Shown here: positions 1-9,048 of the stretch, one piece after another
How the letters are laid out: each line of letters starts with the position of its first letter
Numbering within the stretch: position 1 is the stretch's first letter
Assembly: GCA_963966275.1 (NCBI GenBank)
Contig: CAWZYQ010000006.1
Span: forward strand, 1-55,638
Reading direction: 5' to 3'
DNA from: UBA10427 sp003500135
GTDB lineage: Bacteria > Bacteroidota > Bacteroidia > Cytophagales > Cyclobacteriaceae
Length of the DNA stretch: 55,638 nt
Translations under genes and position numbers: made by a program
The notes under the pieces: model-generated
Database searches by the model: none
The model's input: only the letters and a program-made list of their open reading frames with translations
Told to the model about the DNA's origin: nothing

Positions 1-2
1 TG

Positions 3-3000
3 GCCGGGATTTCCGACGACGAACTAAGAAATAAAACGAAAGAAGTAAGCAATACAATAAATGATGCATTAAAGGGTATAGACGATCAAATAGCGGCATT
101 ACATGCTGAAATAGATGAAAACCCCGACATGGATGTTCATCAGAAAGAAGAGCGCTTTAATAAGATCGATAAGTTGGAAGAAGACCGCAACGATGAGCTG
201 GAAAAAGTATTGATGCAGGTACTTCCCGATGCTTTTGCGATTGTAAAGGAGACCGCAAGAAGGTTTAAAGAGAATAAGGAAATAGTGGTTACGGCCACTA
301 TGATGGACCGGCAATTAGCTGCCAAACACGATCATATTGAAATAGATGGTGATAAAGCTACCTGGAAAAATCAATGGTTGGCTGCCGGGAACCTTCAAAC
401 CTGGGAAATGCTTCACTACGATGTGCAGTTGATAGGTGGCATTGTATTGCACCAGGGAAAAATTGCGGAAATGGCAACTGGTGAAGGTAAAACACTGGTA
501 GCTACTCTGCCCGCTTTTCTTAATGCCCTGGCCCGTAGAGGCGTACATATAGTTACGGTAAACGACTACCTGGCCCGTCGTGACAGCGAATGGATGGCGC
601 CGATATTTGAATTTCACGGACTCAAAGTAGATTTTATTGACAAATACCAGCCCAATACCGAAGAACGACGACAGGCCTACCTGGCAGATATAACTTATGG
701 AACCAATAATGAATTCGGTTTCGATTACCTGCGGGATAATATGGCCCGTGAAACCGACGAGCTGGTTCAGCGAAAGCGCCACTATGCCATGGTCGATGAG
801 GTCGACTCGGTTTTGGTCGATGACGCCCGTACACCCCTGATCATATCAGGACCGGTACCAAAGGGCGATGAACACCAGTTCCACGATCTTAAACCCAGGG
901 TACAAAAATTGGTGGAAGCGCAGAAAAAAATTGTACAGACCTATCTGACTGAAGCCAAAAAGAAAATCACAGAAGGGAATGACAAAGAGGGAGGATTGCC
1001 ATTATTCCGTGCTTTTCGTGGTTTGCCAAAACATAAACCGGTTATTAAGTACCTCAGTGAAATGGGCGTCAAACAGTTGCTGCAGAAAACGGAAAACTTC
1101 TATCTGCAGGACAATGCCAAAATGATGCCCGAGGCAGATGAGCCATTGTTTTTCACTATAGATGAAAAAAGCAATGTCATTGACCTCACAGAAAAAGGAC
1201 TGGATCTGATCACCGGTGAAGGTGAGGATAAAAACTTCTTTATCCTGCCTGATATTGGGGATGAGTTACATAAGCTGGAAAATAACACCGAGCTTTCAGA
1301 CTCAGAAAAGCTTAAGAAAAAAGAAGAAATCATTGCCGATTACACGGCCAAATCCGAACGGATTCATACGATTAATCAGCTCCTGAAGGCATATACGCTT
1401 TTTGAAAAAGATACAGAGTATGTTCTGATGGATGGCAAGGTGAAAATCGTAGATGAACAAACCGGCCGCATTATGGAAGGGCGACGATATTCTGACGGCT
1501 TGCACCAGGCGATCGAGGCCAAGGAAAATGTGAAAGTTGAAGATGCCACCCAAACTTATGCAACGGTTACCCTGCAAAATTATTTCAGGATGTATCACAA
1601 GCTGGCCGGTATGACCGGTACAGCTGAAACAGAAGCCGGTGAGTTTTGGGAAATATACAAACTAGATGTAGTAGTAATCCCTACAAACCGACCGATCGTC
1701 CGCGACGACCGTGAAGATATGGTATTCAAGACCATGCGCGAGAAATTTAATGCGGTGGCTGATGAGATATTGGAATTGACCAATCAGGGTAGACCTGTCC
1801 TGGTCGGTACCACTTCTGTGGAAATATCGGAATTGCTCAGCAGAATGCTGAAAATCAGAAAATTGAACCACCAGGTTTTGAATGCGAAACAACATGCCAA
1901 AGAAGCGGATGTTGTGGCTGAGGCAGGTAAGCCGGGCACCATTACCATCGCCACCAACATGGCGGGTAGGGGTACCGATATCAAACTCACCCCGGAATCC
2001 AGATCCGCTGGTGGTTTGGCCATTATTGGTACGGAAAGACACGAATCGAGACGTGTGGACCGTCAGCTACGAGGGCGTTCAGGTCGACAGGGTGATCCGG
2101 GTTCTTCACAATTTTTCGTATCACTCGAAGATAATCTCATGCGACTTTTCGGCTCCGAAAGGATTGCCAAGTTGATGGACCGCATGGGACTGAAAGAAGG
2201 AGAGGTGATACAACATTCCATGATCACCAAGTCCATTGAAAGGGCACAAAAGAAAGTAGAGGAAAACAACTTTGGTATCCGCAAGCGACTCCTCGAGTAT
2301 GATGATGTGATGAATTCTCAAAGGGAGGTGATCTACAAACGTCGCCGCAATGCCCTGTATGGCGAAAGATTGCAGTTGGATATTTATAATATGATGTATG
2401 ATACCTGCGAGGATATTGCCCTTAATGCTAAAGATGCGGAGGATTATGACAGCCTGAAACTTAACGCTATTTCGGTTCTCGGTCTTGATTTTGCTATTTC
2501 ACAACAGGAATTTGAAACGATTAAACCACCTGAACTGGTTGAGAAACTGTATGCTGCCACATACGAGCATTACCAGGGAAAAAATGGTGTGATCTCTGAA
2601 AGGGCAGCGCCTATTTTCAAAGATATTAAAGAAAATAAAGGCGCTACCGTTGTGGATGTGCTTGTGCCCATAACAGATGGGAAAAAGCAAATTGGCATTT
2701 CTACGAATCTTGAAAAGAATGTAGAAACCAATTGCAGGCAGATGATCAAGGATATTGAAAAGTATGCTTCTCTGGCGATCATTGATCTTGCCTGGAAAGA
2801 GCACCTTCGCGAAATGGACGACCTTAAGCAATCCGTACAAAATGCGGTTTATGAACAAAAGGACCCCTTGCTGATTTATAAATTTGAAGCATTTGAACTA
2901 TTCAAAAAACTGATCTCCAGGGTTAATGAAGATACCATTTCCTTCCTGACCAAAGCTGATATCCCTGTTAGTGAGCCTGAACAAGTTCACGAAGCAAGAC

Positions 3001-3251
3001 GTTCAAGAAGAAAGCAGGATTACAAAACTTCCAAGGAAGAAGCTAAATCGGCGCTTAGTGGTGGAAATGCTCCTGTTGCAGGCAACCGACCACCGGCCGA
3101 AAAACAACAGCCTGTTAAATCGCAGAAAGTTGTGGGAAGAAATGAACGCGTAACAGTTCAATATACTGATGGTACGGTAAAAAAAGATGTGAAGTATAAA
3201 ACCGTTGAAGGAGATATTAATAGTAATAAGTGCGTGATAATTGAAGATTAA
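3..3251 (+). CDS. secA: Preprotein translocase ATPase SecA (5' end cut by window edge)
   Basis: SecA is the ATPase that drives unfolded preproteins through SecYEG at the inner membrane. The reading frame is open from base 3, so the ATG at 129 is internal and the true start lies left of the window, probably a few dozen codons away. Visible motifs are ISDDELRNKT near the N-terminus, Walker A ATGEGKT (about 477-497), the DEAD-like VDEVDS (about 796-813), and the helicase motifs TNMAGRGTDIKL and RQLRGRSGRQGDPG. About 1,082 residues are in the window, which fits the long SecA of Bacteroidota. The C-terminus reads VGRNERVTVQYTDGTVKKD and has no Cys-X-Cys...Cys zinc tail; the VGRN part resembles the start of the usual SEC-C segment. 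A lipoprotein gene follows after 5 bases. Confidence 0.97.
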   Translation, partial: AGISDDELRNKTKEVSNTINDALKGIDDQIAALHAEIDENPDMDVHQKEERFNKIDKLEEDRNDELEKVLMQVLPDAFAIVKETARRFKENKEIVVTATMMDRQLAAKHDHIEIDGDKATWKNQWLAAGNLQTWEMLHYDVQLIGGIVLHQGKIAEMATGEGKTLVATLPAFLNALARRGVHIVTVNDYLARRDSEWMAPIFEFHGLKVDFIDKYQPNTEERRQAYLADITYGTNNEFGFDYLRDNMARETDELVQRKRHYAMVDEVDSVLVDDARTPLIISGPVPKGDEHQFHDLKPRVQKLVEAQKKIVQTYLTEAKKKITEGNDKEGGLPLFRAFRGLPKHKPVIKYLSEMGVKQLLQKTENFYLQDNAKMMPEADEPLFFTIDEKSNVIDLTEKGLDLITGEGEDKNFFILPDIGDELHKLENNTELSDSEKLKKKEEIIADYTAKSERIHTINQLLKAYTLFEKDTEYVLMDGKVKIVDEQTGRIMEGRRYSDGLHQAIEAKENVKVEDATQTYATVTLQNYFRMYHKLAGMTGTAETEAGEFWEIYKLDVVVIPTNRPIVRDDREDMVFKTMREKFNAVADEILELTNQGRPVLVGTTSVEISELLSRMLKIRKLNHQVLNAKQHAKEADVVAEAGKPGTITIATNMAGRGTDIKLTPESRSAGGLAIIGTERHESRRVDRQLRGRSGRQGDPGSSQFFVSLEDNLMRLFGSERIAKLMDRMGLKEGEVIQHSMITKSIERAQKKVEENNFGIRKRLLEYDDVMNSQREVIYKRRRNALYGERLQLDIYNMMYDTCEDIALNAKDAEDYDSLKLNAISVLGLDFAISQQEFETIKPPELVEKLYAATYEHYQGKNGVISERAAPIFKDIKENKGATVVDVLVPITDGKKQIGISTNLEKNVETNCRQMIKDIEKYASLAIIDLAWKEHLREMDDLKQSVQNAVYEQKDPLLIYKFEAFELFKKLISRVNEDTISFLTKADIPVSEPEQVHEARRSRRKQDYKTSKEEAKSALSGGNAPVAGNRPPAEKQQPVKSQKVVGRNERVTVQYTDGTVKKDVKYKTVEGDINSNKCVIIED

Positions 3252-3256
3252 GCATT

Positions 3257-3772
3257 ATGATAAGAAAAAACATTTTATTCGGTTTTCTAATCATATCATC
3301 ACTGATTTGGAGTTGTGCACCAAAGGCAAGTAAAACCAAAGTGGACAACTACTATGAAGATCTTAGCGCCTACCGACCTAAGGTGCCATCGGTAGAAATT
3401 GATAATACCAATCCGGAGGAAACCTCAACTGGAGAGGTAGAAAGAGGAAACTATGTATCACCCAAATATGATATAACTACTAAGCTGAATAGTGTTTTGG
3501 ACAGTGTAGCTCATGATAATCTGGAACGAAGAGTTACATATTATTCCATTCAGGTTTACACCGGTATTAGTCGTGAGGAAGCAAATGAGGCGCGACAAAA
3601 GGTATACCGAATTTTAGGTGACGCCAGTCCACGGCTGGAATACAACCAGCCCAACTACAAAGTGAAGGTGGGTATGTTCAACGACCGGTTGGAAGCTCAC
3701 AAAACCTTCACCCAATTGCAAAAGGCATTTCCTACAGCGCTTTTGGTGCCGGAAAGGAGGTATTTGAATTGA
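3257..3772 (+). CDS. SPOR-domain lipoprotein
   Basis: This is a 171-residue predicted lipoprotein. The N-terminus MIRKNILFGFLIISSLIWSC is a short signal peptide ending in a lipobox with the lipidated Cys at residue 20. After an acidic, proline-containing linker, residues of about 95-170 (YYSIQVYTGISREEANEARQ... KVKVGMFNDRLEAHKTFTQL) match the SPOR fold, which binds denuded peptidoglycan glycan strands in known members. It starts 5 bases after secA. Its TGA overlaps the TTG start of the M20 hydrolase in the arrangement TTGA, which suggests translational coupling. A role in cell envelope or division-site binding is inferred from the SPOR domain only. Confidence 0.75.
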   Translation: MIRKNILFGFLIISSLIWSCAPKASKTKVDNYYEDLSAYRPKVPSVEIDNTNPEETSTGEVERGNYVSPKYDITTKLNSVLDSVAHDNLERRVTYYSIQVYTGISREEANEARQKVYRILGDASPRLEYNQPNYKVKVGMFNDRLEAHKTFTQLQKAFPTALLVPERRYLN

Positions 3773-4971
3773 CGTCGGAAAAGATTAAGGTACAAATACA
3801 GACACTGGCAAAGCAAATTGCCCCGGAAATTGTAAAACATCGCCGTCACCTTCACGCTCATCCTGAGCTTTCCTTTAAGGAATTCAATACAGCCAGGTAC
3901 ATCGCTGATGTATTGCGAAATATGGGGTTGGAGCCGGAGGAAGGGATTGCAGGCACCGGAGTTGTGGCCTTGATTAGGGGTAAAAACCCGGACAAAAAAT
4001 GTACTGCCCTCCGTGCAGATATTGATGCTCTTCCGATAACCGAAGAGAATGAGGTATCATATAAATCGACTAATCAGGGCATTATGCATGCCTGTGGTCA
4101 CGATGTACACTCTTCTTCATTGCTTGGTGTTGCCTATATTTTAAATGAAATAAAAGATCAGTTTGAAGGCACGGTGAAATTGATCTTTCAGCCAGGCGAG
4201 GAAAAAGCGCCGGGCGGAGCCTCCAAAATGATTGAAGAGGGGGTGTTAAACAATCCCAGGCCGCAGCATATTTTAGGACAGCACGTTATGCCATATATTC
4301 CAGTTGGCAAAGTGGGGTTCAAAGAAGGGGTATACATGGCCAGCGCCGATGAAATATACCTGACTGTAAAAGGTAAAGGAGGCCACGGTGCAATGCCGGA
4401 TAAAACAGTGGACCCAATCGTGATTACCTCACATATAATTGTTGCCCTTCAGCAAATCGTAAGCAGGAAAGTAGACCCAAAACTACCGTCGGTTTTAACT
4501 TTTGGTAAAATCCAGGGCCTGGGGGCAACCAATATCATTCCATCGGAAGTGAAAATTGATGGAACCTTCCGAACGTTGAATGAAAAGTGGCGCTTTGAGG
4601 CGCATGAACACATCAGAAAGATGGCAAGTGGTATTGCAGAAAGCATGGGCGCTACTTGTGAAGTTGATATTTTAAAAGGTTATCCATTCCTGGAAAATGA
4701 TGAAGAGCTGACCGATAAATCCAAACAACTGGCTAAAGACTACCTCGGTGAAGGGAATGTTATTGATCTCGATATCTGGATGGCCGCTGAAGATTTTGCC
4801 TATTATTCGCAGGAGATGGATGCGTGTTTTTATCGCTTAGGTACCCGGAATGAAAGTAAAGGCATCGTTTCCGGTGTGCACACCCCTACTTTCGATATTG
4901 ATGAAGAAGCCCTTGAAATCGGTCCTGGTTTGATGGCATGGATTACTTTGAACCTGCTTAATGAAAAGTAA
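3769..4971 (+). CDS. M20-family amidohydrolase (N-acyl-amino-acid / hippurate hydrolase type)
   Basis: This is a 400-residue zinc amidohydrolase of the M20D group, which removes acyl groups from N-acyl amino acids or related amides. Metal-binding motifs are visible: HACGHDVHSSS, the catalytic/metal GEEKAPGGA, GQHVMPYIPVG, and the late AEDFAYYSQ. The small dimerisation domain lies in the middle (KGKGGHGAMPDKTVDP). The start is TTG at 3769, overlapping the stop of the preceding lipoprotein gene by three bases; there is no ATG close by. The natural substrate cannot be read from the sequence. Indole-acetyl-amino-acid hydrolases and N-acetyl-diaminopimelate deacetylases belong to the same family. 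Confidence 0.88.
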   Translation: MTSEKIKVQIQTLAKQIAPEIVKHRRHLHAHPELSFKEFNTARYIADVLRNMGLEPEEGIAGTGVVALIRGKNPDKKCTALRADIDALPITEENEVSYKSTNQGIMHACGHDVHSSSLLGVAYILNEIKDQFEGTVKLIFQPGEEKAPGGASKMIEEGVLNNPRPQHILGQHVMPYIPVGKVGFKEGVYMASADEIYLTVKGKGGHGAMPDKTVDPIVITSHIIVALQQIVSRKVDPKLPSVLTFGKIQGLGATNIIPSEVKIDGTFRTLNEKWRFEAHEHIRKMASGIAESMGATCEVDILKGYPFLENDEELTDKSKQLAKDYLGEGNVIDLDIWMAAEDFAYYSQEMDACFYRLGTRNESKGIVSGVHTPTFDIDEEALEIGPGLMAWITLNLLNEK

Positions 4972-5014
4972 ATCAGCGATTGATCTTTTGCGAATTTAGT
5001 GGCTCAAAAAACCT

Positions 5015-6133
5015 TTACTCAAACATTTTTAAAAATTGCTCCCGCATTTTTTCATTGATACTTACGGCTAGTATTAGTGATACGATCAGGCCAATAAGTG
5101 CATATAAAGCATCTTTTCCAATAATTCTGGCGGCATATTTTAAGCTGGCTTTCTTGCCATCTCCTATTTGAGTTCTGATTTGATAAGCAATTTCACGACC
5201 TCCTAACAATCCAATAAACACCCAGGTAGTACTTATTGGTATAGTACTTACCACCTTCAGGTAATAAAGAATGCAGGCATACACGAAGTCAATTATTGTA
5301 GCTGACCGCACATCAGTCACTTTAGATTTTTCATTAACAATTCCCTGTATTTTATCGCCTTTGAGGTAGAATAACAGACCTAAACCAAAGAAAATGTAAG
5401 ATGAGAAAAAGATGAATTGCCAAACATTAAGACTGCGAGGTAGATAGACGGCAATATTGGCAGCATCCTGCATAATCCAGACTGACCACAATGCCCCACT
5501 GGTTATCCATTGCAGTGGAACCCACCATTTTGCAGGAGGCTTGTTTTCAATGTTTTTATTAAGGGCTTTGGTGGTTATATACCAAACGATGAAAGCAGTA
5601 CCGAAGGCAATAAAATAACCCGTAAAGCTTTTTTCTAAAATGCTACCGATGGAGCTGGCCTTGGTAGAGAATACACTAAGCAGTAAGATGGAGGTGGAAA
5701 CGGGCATTCTTAACCGTGTAAGAATAAGTAATATTAGAGGAGAGGCAACCTGTCCGAAGGAAAAGAATTCAGGGCTATTCTGAAAACCTTTAGTGGCCAA
5801 CCGCTGGTAAGTCACATCACCATCATACATAATATAACTATAGGTGACAGTTGCCACCCAGATCAAACCCATAAAGATCCAAAGATGGTACCATTTTCGG
5901 TGAGAGTTTGAAGCAATAAAAGTTCCAATGGTTTGGATACTGTCGTTAGCTATGGCTGAATACCCGGCCAGCATAAAACCGACCCACATAGCCAGTTGAG
6001 GATAGGGGTATACGATAAAGCATAAAATGCCTATCGAGGCAACAATAATGAAAAAATTTCTTTCTTTTTTGGCAAGATCAAAAAGTTTGTATACGATTTT
6101 GGCTAAAACTGAAGCTTTTATATTATTCTCCAT
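5015..6133 (-). CDS. Polytopic membrane protein, PiT phosphate-permease-like
   Basis: This 372-residue protein has roughly nine hydrophobic segments. Residues 62-71, ANDSIQTIGT, match the PiT signature ANDxxNxxGT. PVSTS (about residue 147) and PISTTWVFIGLLGGREIAY (from 299) resemble the PxSTTH helices of PiT permeases. Only one AND copy is seen where true PiT proteins have two. It is transcribed away from a Na/Pi symporter across a 250-base gap, which supports an inorganic anion, perhaps phosphate, as substrate. That is inference: the protein could transport something else. The ATG at 6133 has a TAGTTTTG-type -7 box upstream on its strand (6165-6172). Confidence 0.6.
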   Translation of the reverse strand: MENNIKASVLAKIVYKLFDLAKKERNFFIIVASIGILCFIVYPYPQLAMWVGFMLAGYSAIANDSIQTIGTFIASNSHRKWYHLWIFMGLIWVATVTYSYIMYDGDVTYQRLATKGFQNSPEFFSFGQVASPLILLILTRLRMPVSTSILLLSVFSTKASSIGSILEKSFTGYFIAFGTAFIVWYITTKALNKNIENKPPAKWWVPLQWITSGALWSVWIMQDAANIAVYLPRSLNVWQFIFFSSYIFFGLGLLFYLKGDKIQGIVNEKSKVTDVRSATIIDFVYACILYYLKVVSTIPISTTWVFIGLLGGREIAYQIRTQIGDGKKASLKYAARIIGKDALYALIGLIVSLILAVSINEKMREQFLKMFE

Positions 6134-6341
6134 AAAACTATTGGCCGCCCCTGGTTACGAGTCACAAAACTAACCAATACTTTCCATCAGATATATTAAA
6201 TAATTGTTAATATATAGTTTAGCTGCTGCAAAATATATTGGTCAAATCTTTGAATAGCAGAGTGATATAATCGATTAAAGGCTATTTATCTATTTAACAA
6301 TACCTTCACACTGAAAGGCTCACAAGAACAAAAACAAATTT

Positions 6342-6349
6342 TATCTTTG
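6342..6349 (+). promoter_or_regulatory. Candidate -7 box for the Na/Pi symporter gene
   Basis: TATCTTTG fits the Bacteroidota -7 consensus TAnnTTTG and lies about 40 bases before the start codon. No TTG is found 19-20 bases upstream, so only half of the promoter is supported. The rest of 6134-6377 is AT-rich and holds no gene that I can see. Confidence 0.45.
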
Positions 6350-6386
6350 CCTCTCTTTTTCCAAACCCATTAAGGAATTGGATAGA

Positions 6387-7505
6387 ATGACAGAAAAAGG
6401 AATATTGAACAAAAACAGAAGGTGGCGAAGCATATTTTTTAACCTGCTCATGACTGGCGGGATTATTCTAATGTTTTTGCTTTCTATCGACCTTCTTGTT
6501 GAGGGGCTTCAATATTTTGGCGGAGACACGGCCCAATCTATCCTTAAAATCACCTCTAACCCATTCATTGGGCTTTTTATTGGCATACTTGCCACGGCAT
6601 TGGTTCAAAGCAGCTCTATGACCATATCAATGATGGTTGCCATGGTGGCCAGTGGCGCTATTGAATTGACAAATGCCATACCTATTGTGATGGGCGCCAA
6701 TATTGGCACTACGCTTACCAGTAACATTGTATCGCTAAGTTTTATTACAAGGAAAAAAGAGTTTAGAAGGGCTATTTCGACTTCGACATCGCATGCTTTT
6801 TTTAACATATTGGTGACAATCATTTTATTTCCACTTGAATACAAGTTCGGTTTACTTAGTGGTTTGGCCACGGAGATCACCTCCAACTTTTCAGCTGTAT
6901 ATGACACAAACGCCTCGAATCATTTAATGGCTTCTCACAGCGCTACACCCTTTGGGCATTGGCTGGCTGGCTTCATTGACAACTACACGGTAATTTTGAT
7001 ACTGGCTGTACTTATGCTGTTTGGTTCGATAAAGCTGTTTTCACGAAAAATCTACCAATTATTAATAGACTCGAAAAGAAACCAATACGAATCCTTTGTT
7101 TTCAGTAGTACCTTAAGAGCATTTTCTTGGGGAACTATATTGACAGGAGCAGTACAGTCGAGCTCCGTGACTACCTCGCTGGCCGTTCCTGTGGTGGCAA
7201 TAGGGAAGGTAAATTTAAAAAGAGCCTTTCCGTACATTCTTGGCGCGAATATTGGTACGACCATTACGGCTTTTTTGGCTTCACTGTTTAAAACCGATGC
7301 TGCCATAAGCCTGGCATTTGTCCATTTGCTTTTCAATGCCATTGGTGTTTTTATTTTTCTGCCATTCCCATTTATTCGCAGACTACCCGTTTTTCTTGCC
7401 GGTGAACTAGGGAAGGCAACCTTGCAAAACCGATTGATAGGGTTTATTTACATTATCCTCACTTTTTTCCTGATACCTTTTATTCTCATAACTATTTCCC
7501 GATAA
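6387..7505 (+). CDS. Na+/phosphate cotransporter (NptA / PNaS family)
   Basis: This sodium-coupled phosphate importer sits in the inner membrane. The two inverted halves each carry the family signatures: LVQSSSMTISMMVAM with GANIGTTLTS in the first, and AVQSSSVTTSLAVPV with GANIGTTITA in the second. At 372 residues it is the short form, without the C-terminal PhoU-like domain of longer relatives. ATG 6387 is preferred over TTG 6378 because AAGGA at 6373 is spaced about 10 bases from it. It diverges from the PiT-like gene, making this a possible phosphate-uptake pair. Confidence 0.88.
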   Translation: MTEKGILNKNRRWRSIFFNLLMTGGIILMFLLSIDLLVEGLQYFGGDTAQSILKITSNPFIGLFIGILATALVQSSSMTISMMVAMVASGAIELTNAIPIVMGANIGTTLTSNIVSLSFITRKKEFRRAISTSTSHAFFNILVTIILFPLEYKFGLLSGLATEITSNFSAVYDTNASNHLMASHSATPFGHWLAGFIDNYTVILILAVLMLFGSIKLFSRKIYQLLIDSKRNQYESFVFSSTLRAFSWGTILTGAVQSSSVTTSLAVPVVAIGKVNLKRAFPYILGANIGTTITAFLASLFKTDAAISLAFVHLLFNAIGVFIFLPFPFIRRLPVFLAGELGKATLQNRLIGFIYIILTFFLIPFILITISR

Positions 7506-7570
7506 ATATTGCCTCGCTTTTGTCTGGAGCTTATTTATTGTAAATTACATGCCTTAAAAAATAATTTGAT

Positions 7571-7921
7571 TTGATCAATATAAATAAAATAAAGTATCAG
7601 CTCCGTCAATACATTGATGCGCGTGTAGAGCTCAGTAAGTTTCAGATCAAGGAACAAGTGGCGTCTTCGTTAAGCAGCTTTTTAATGATTTTCCTTGCAA
7701 TGGGGATCAGTTTTTTCTTGCTTTTGTTTTTAAGTCTTGCTGCTGGTGTTTATATCAATGATAAACTTGAGAGTAAATTTATTGGTTTTTTAATAGTAGC
7801 AGGATTTTACCTGATAGCAGGCATATTGGTACTGATTAATCGAAAAAGAATAATTTCTATGATCATTTATCGCCTTTATGTTGAACCTGAAGTAGAAGAA
7901 AAACTTAAACATGAAGAATAA
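7571..7921 (+). CDS. Small membrane protein, phage-holin-superfamily (DUF1469/YqjE-like)
   Basis: This 116-residue protein has an amphipathic N-terminus (YIDARVELSKFQIKEQVAS) followed by two transmembrane segments (about 35-60 and 72-92) and a charged tail. The arrangement is that of the holin-3-6/YqjE-like family, found in many non-phage genomes with unknown function. The start is TTG at 7571, with no ATG before the first membrane helix. It overlaps the next gene by 11 bases, so the two are probably co-translated. Nothing phage-like surrounds it, so lysis is not implied. Confidence 0.65.
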   Translation: MININKIKYQLRQYIDARVELSKFQIKEQVASSLSSFLMIFLAMGISFFLLLFLSLAAGVYINDKLESKFIGFLIVAGFYLIAGILVLINRKRIISMIIYRLYVEPEVEEKLKHEE

Positions 7922-8300
7922 GGAAGCCATAGAAGCCTATAAACACCGCTTAAAAAACGAGGTGGATATTTCCGAAAAGGAGTTAATAGATGAGTTACAG
8001 ACTTCCAGCAATAATCTTGAAAAAATTATTGATAAGGTAGTGATGGGTGGCGTAGCCATTTCGGGTATTTATTTACTGGCCCAGGTTGTAAAGACAATCC
8101 GAAAAAGATCAGAAAACATCGGCGAAGGGGACAAAGAGCTGGTAGTTACTGAAAAAAGGCCTTCATTGGGGGAGGCCATTAAAAGTGCTGCTATGAAGCA
8201 ATTATCTTTGGTTATACTAAAGGCGGTGCGAAAAAAACTTATGGAAGCAACACAAAGGAACAGCGAGCAGGAATCTGAAAAGGATGAATATACTCAATAG
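7911..8300 (+). CDS. Small hypothetical protein with one membrane segment
   Basis: This 129-residue protein has a charged N-terminal helix (about 1-40), a single hydrophobic segment (VVMGGVAISGIYLLAQVV, about 42-60), and a basic helical tail. I do not recognise a domain. The 11-base overlap with the holin-like gene upstream and the 17-base overlap with the GGGP synthase gene downstream put it in one operon. Pairs of a DUF1469 protein and a small charged membrane protein (YqjD/YqjE/YqjK-like) are common in bacteria, so a stress or membrane role is possible but not shown. Confidence 0.6.
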   Translation: MKNKEAIEAYKHRLKNEVDISEKELIDELQTSSNNLEKIIDKVVMGGVAISGIYLLAQVVKTIRKRSENIGEGDKELVVTEKRPSLGEAIKSAAMKQLSLVILKAVRKKLMEATQRNSEQESEKDEYTQ

Positions 8301-9048
8301 AATAAAAGATAAAGCTGGTAAAGGTAAGAAGTCATTGGCTGTACTCATTGATCCGGATAAACTACAGGGGGCAGTTGAGTTTCGTAAAATGCTGTTTTCA
8401 GCCAGTGAGCAGCAAGTTGATTATTTTTTAGTTGGGGGCAGCCTGATTTCCAAAGGGAATTTAAGAAAAGTAGTTCAGGCAGTAAAAGAATACAGTAACA
8501 TACCGGTGGTTCTGTTCCCCGGAAGTTATCATCAAATAGATGGCCAGGCAGATGCATTGCTGTTTTTATCCCTTATCTCCGGAAGAAATCCGGAGTATTT
8601 AATCGGGCAACACGTGGTAGCTGCACCGATGCTAAAAGAGTCGGGTATTGAGGTTATTCCCACAGGATATTTATTGGTAGGTGCCGAAAACCAAAGCTCA
8701 GTAGCCTATATAAGCAATACGAGTCCCATTCCACGCGAAAAGACAGATTTAGCTACTTGTACGGCTATCGCCGGTCAGATGCTTGGCATGCAACTCATTT
8801 ATCTCGAAGCTGGAAGCGGGGCTTCACACCCAGTGCCACCGGAAATGATTAGCATGGTCAATGATCAATTGAATATACCTTTGATTGTAGGAGGCGGCCT
8901 CAATACAGTGGAAAAAGCTTGCAGGGCGTTGGAATCAGGTGCGGATATGATTGTTATCGGTAATGCTATTGAGCGCTCACCGACTTTTTTGAACGAACTG
9001 GCTGCCGGGGTAGCGCAATATAATGCATCTTTAAATATTCATGAGTGA
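8284..9048 (+). CDS. Geranylgeranylglyceryl/heptaprenylglyceryl phosphate synthase
   Basis: This 254-residue TIM-barrel prenyltransferase joins a polyprenyl diphosphate to sn-glycerol-1-phosphate, the ether-lipid step best known from archaea. Family motifs in order are LAVLIDPDKL near the N-terminus, the DYFLVGGSLI strand, LYLEAGSG-type IYLEAGSGASHPVP, and the phosphate-binding LIVGGGLNTVEKACRALESG with GADMIVIGNAIE. Its length fits the group-II enzymes found in Bacteroidota. The ATG at 8284 lies inside the preceding gene (17-base overlap). Its stop lies 18 bases inside the convergent AraC gene. No glycerol-1-phosphate dehydrogenase is in the window. Confidence 0.9.
   Translation: MNILNRIKDKAGKGKKSLAVLIDPDKLQGAVEFRKMLFSASEQQVDYFLVGGSLISKGNLRKVVQAVKEYSNIPVVLFPGSYHQIDGQADALLFLSLISGRNPEYLIGQHVVAAPMLKESGIEVIPTGYLLVGAENQSSVAYISNTSPIPREKTDLATCTAIAGQMLGMQLIYLEAGSGASHPVPPEMISMVNDQLNIPLIVGGGLNTVEKACRALESGADMIVIGNAIERSPTFLNELAAGVAQYNASLNIHE

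Noticed and set aside
129..3251. secA starting at ATG 129
   Set aside because: The same frame is open back to base 3 and encodes typical SecA sequence (ISDDELRNKT), so the start is outside the window.
6134..6377. tRNA or small RNA gene in the divergent phosphate-transporter gap
   Set aside because: No cloverleaf arms or T-loop sequence and no terminator hairpin were found.
7571..7921. Prophage remnant suggested by the holin-like protein
   Set aside because: No lysin, structural, integrase or attachment sequence is near; this holin superfamily is common in ordinary chromosomes.
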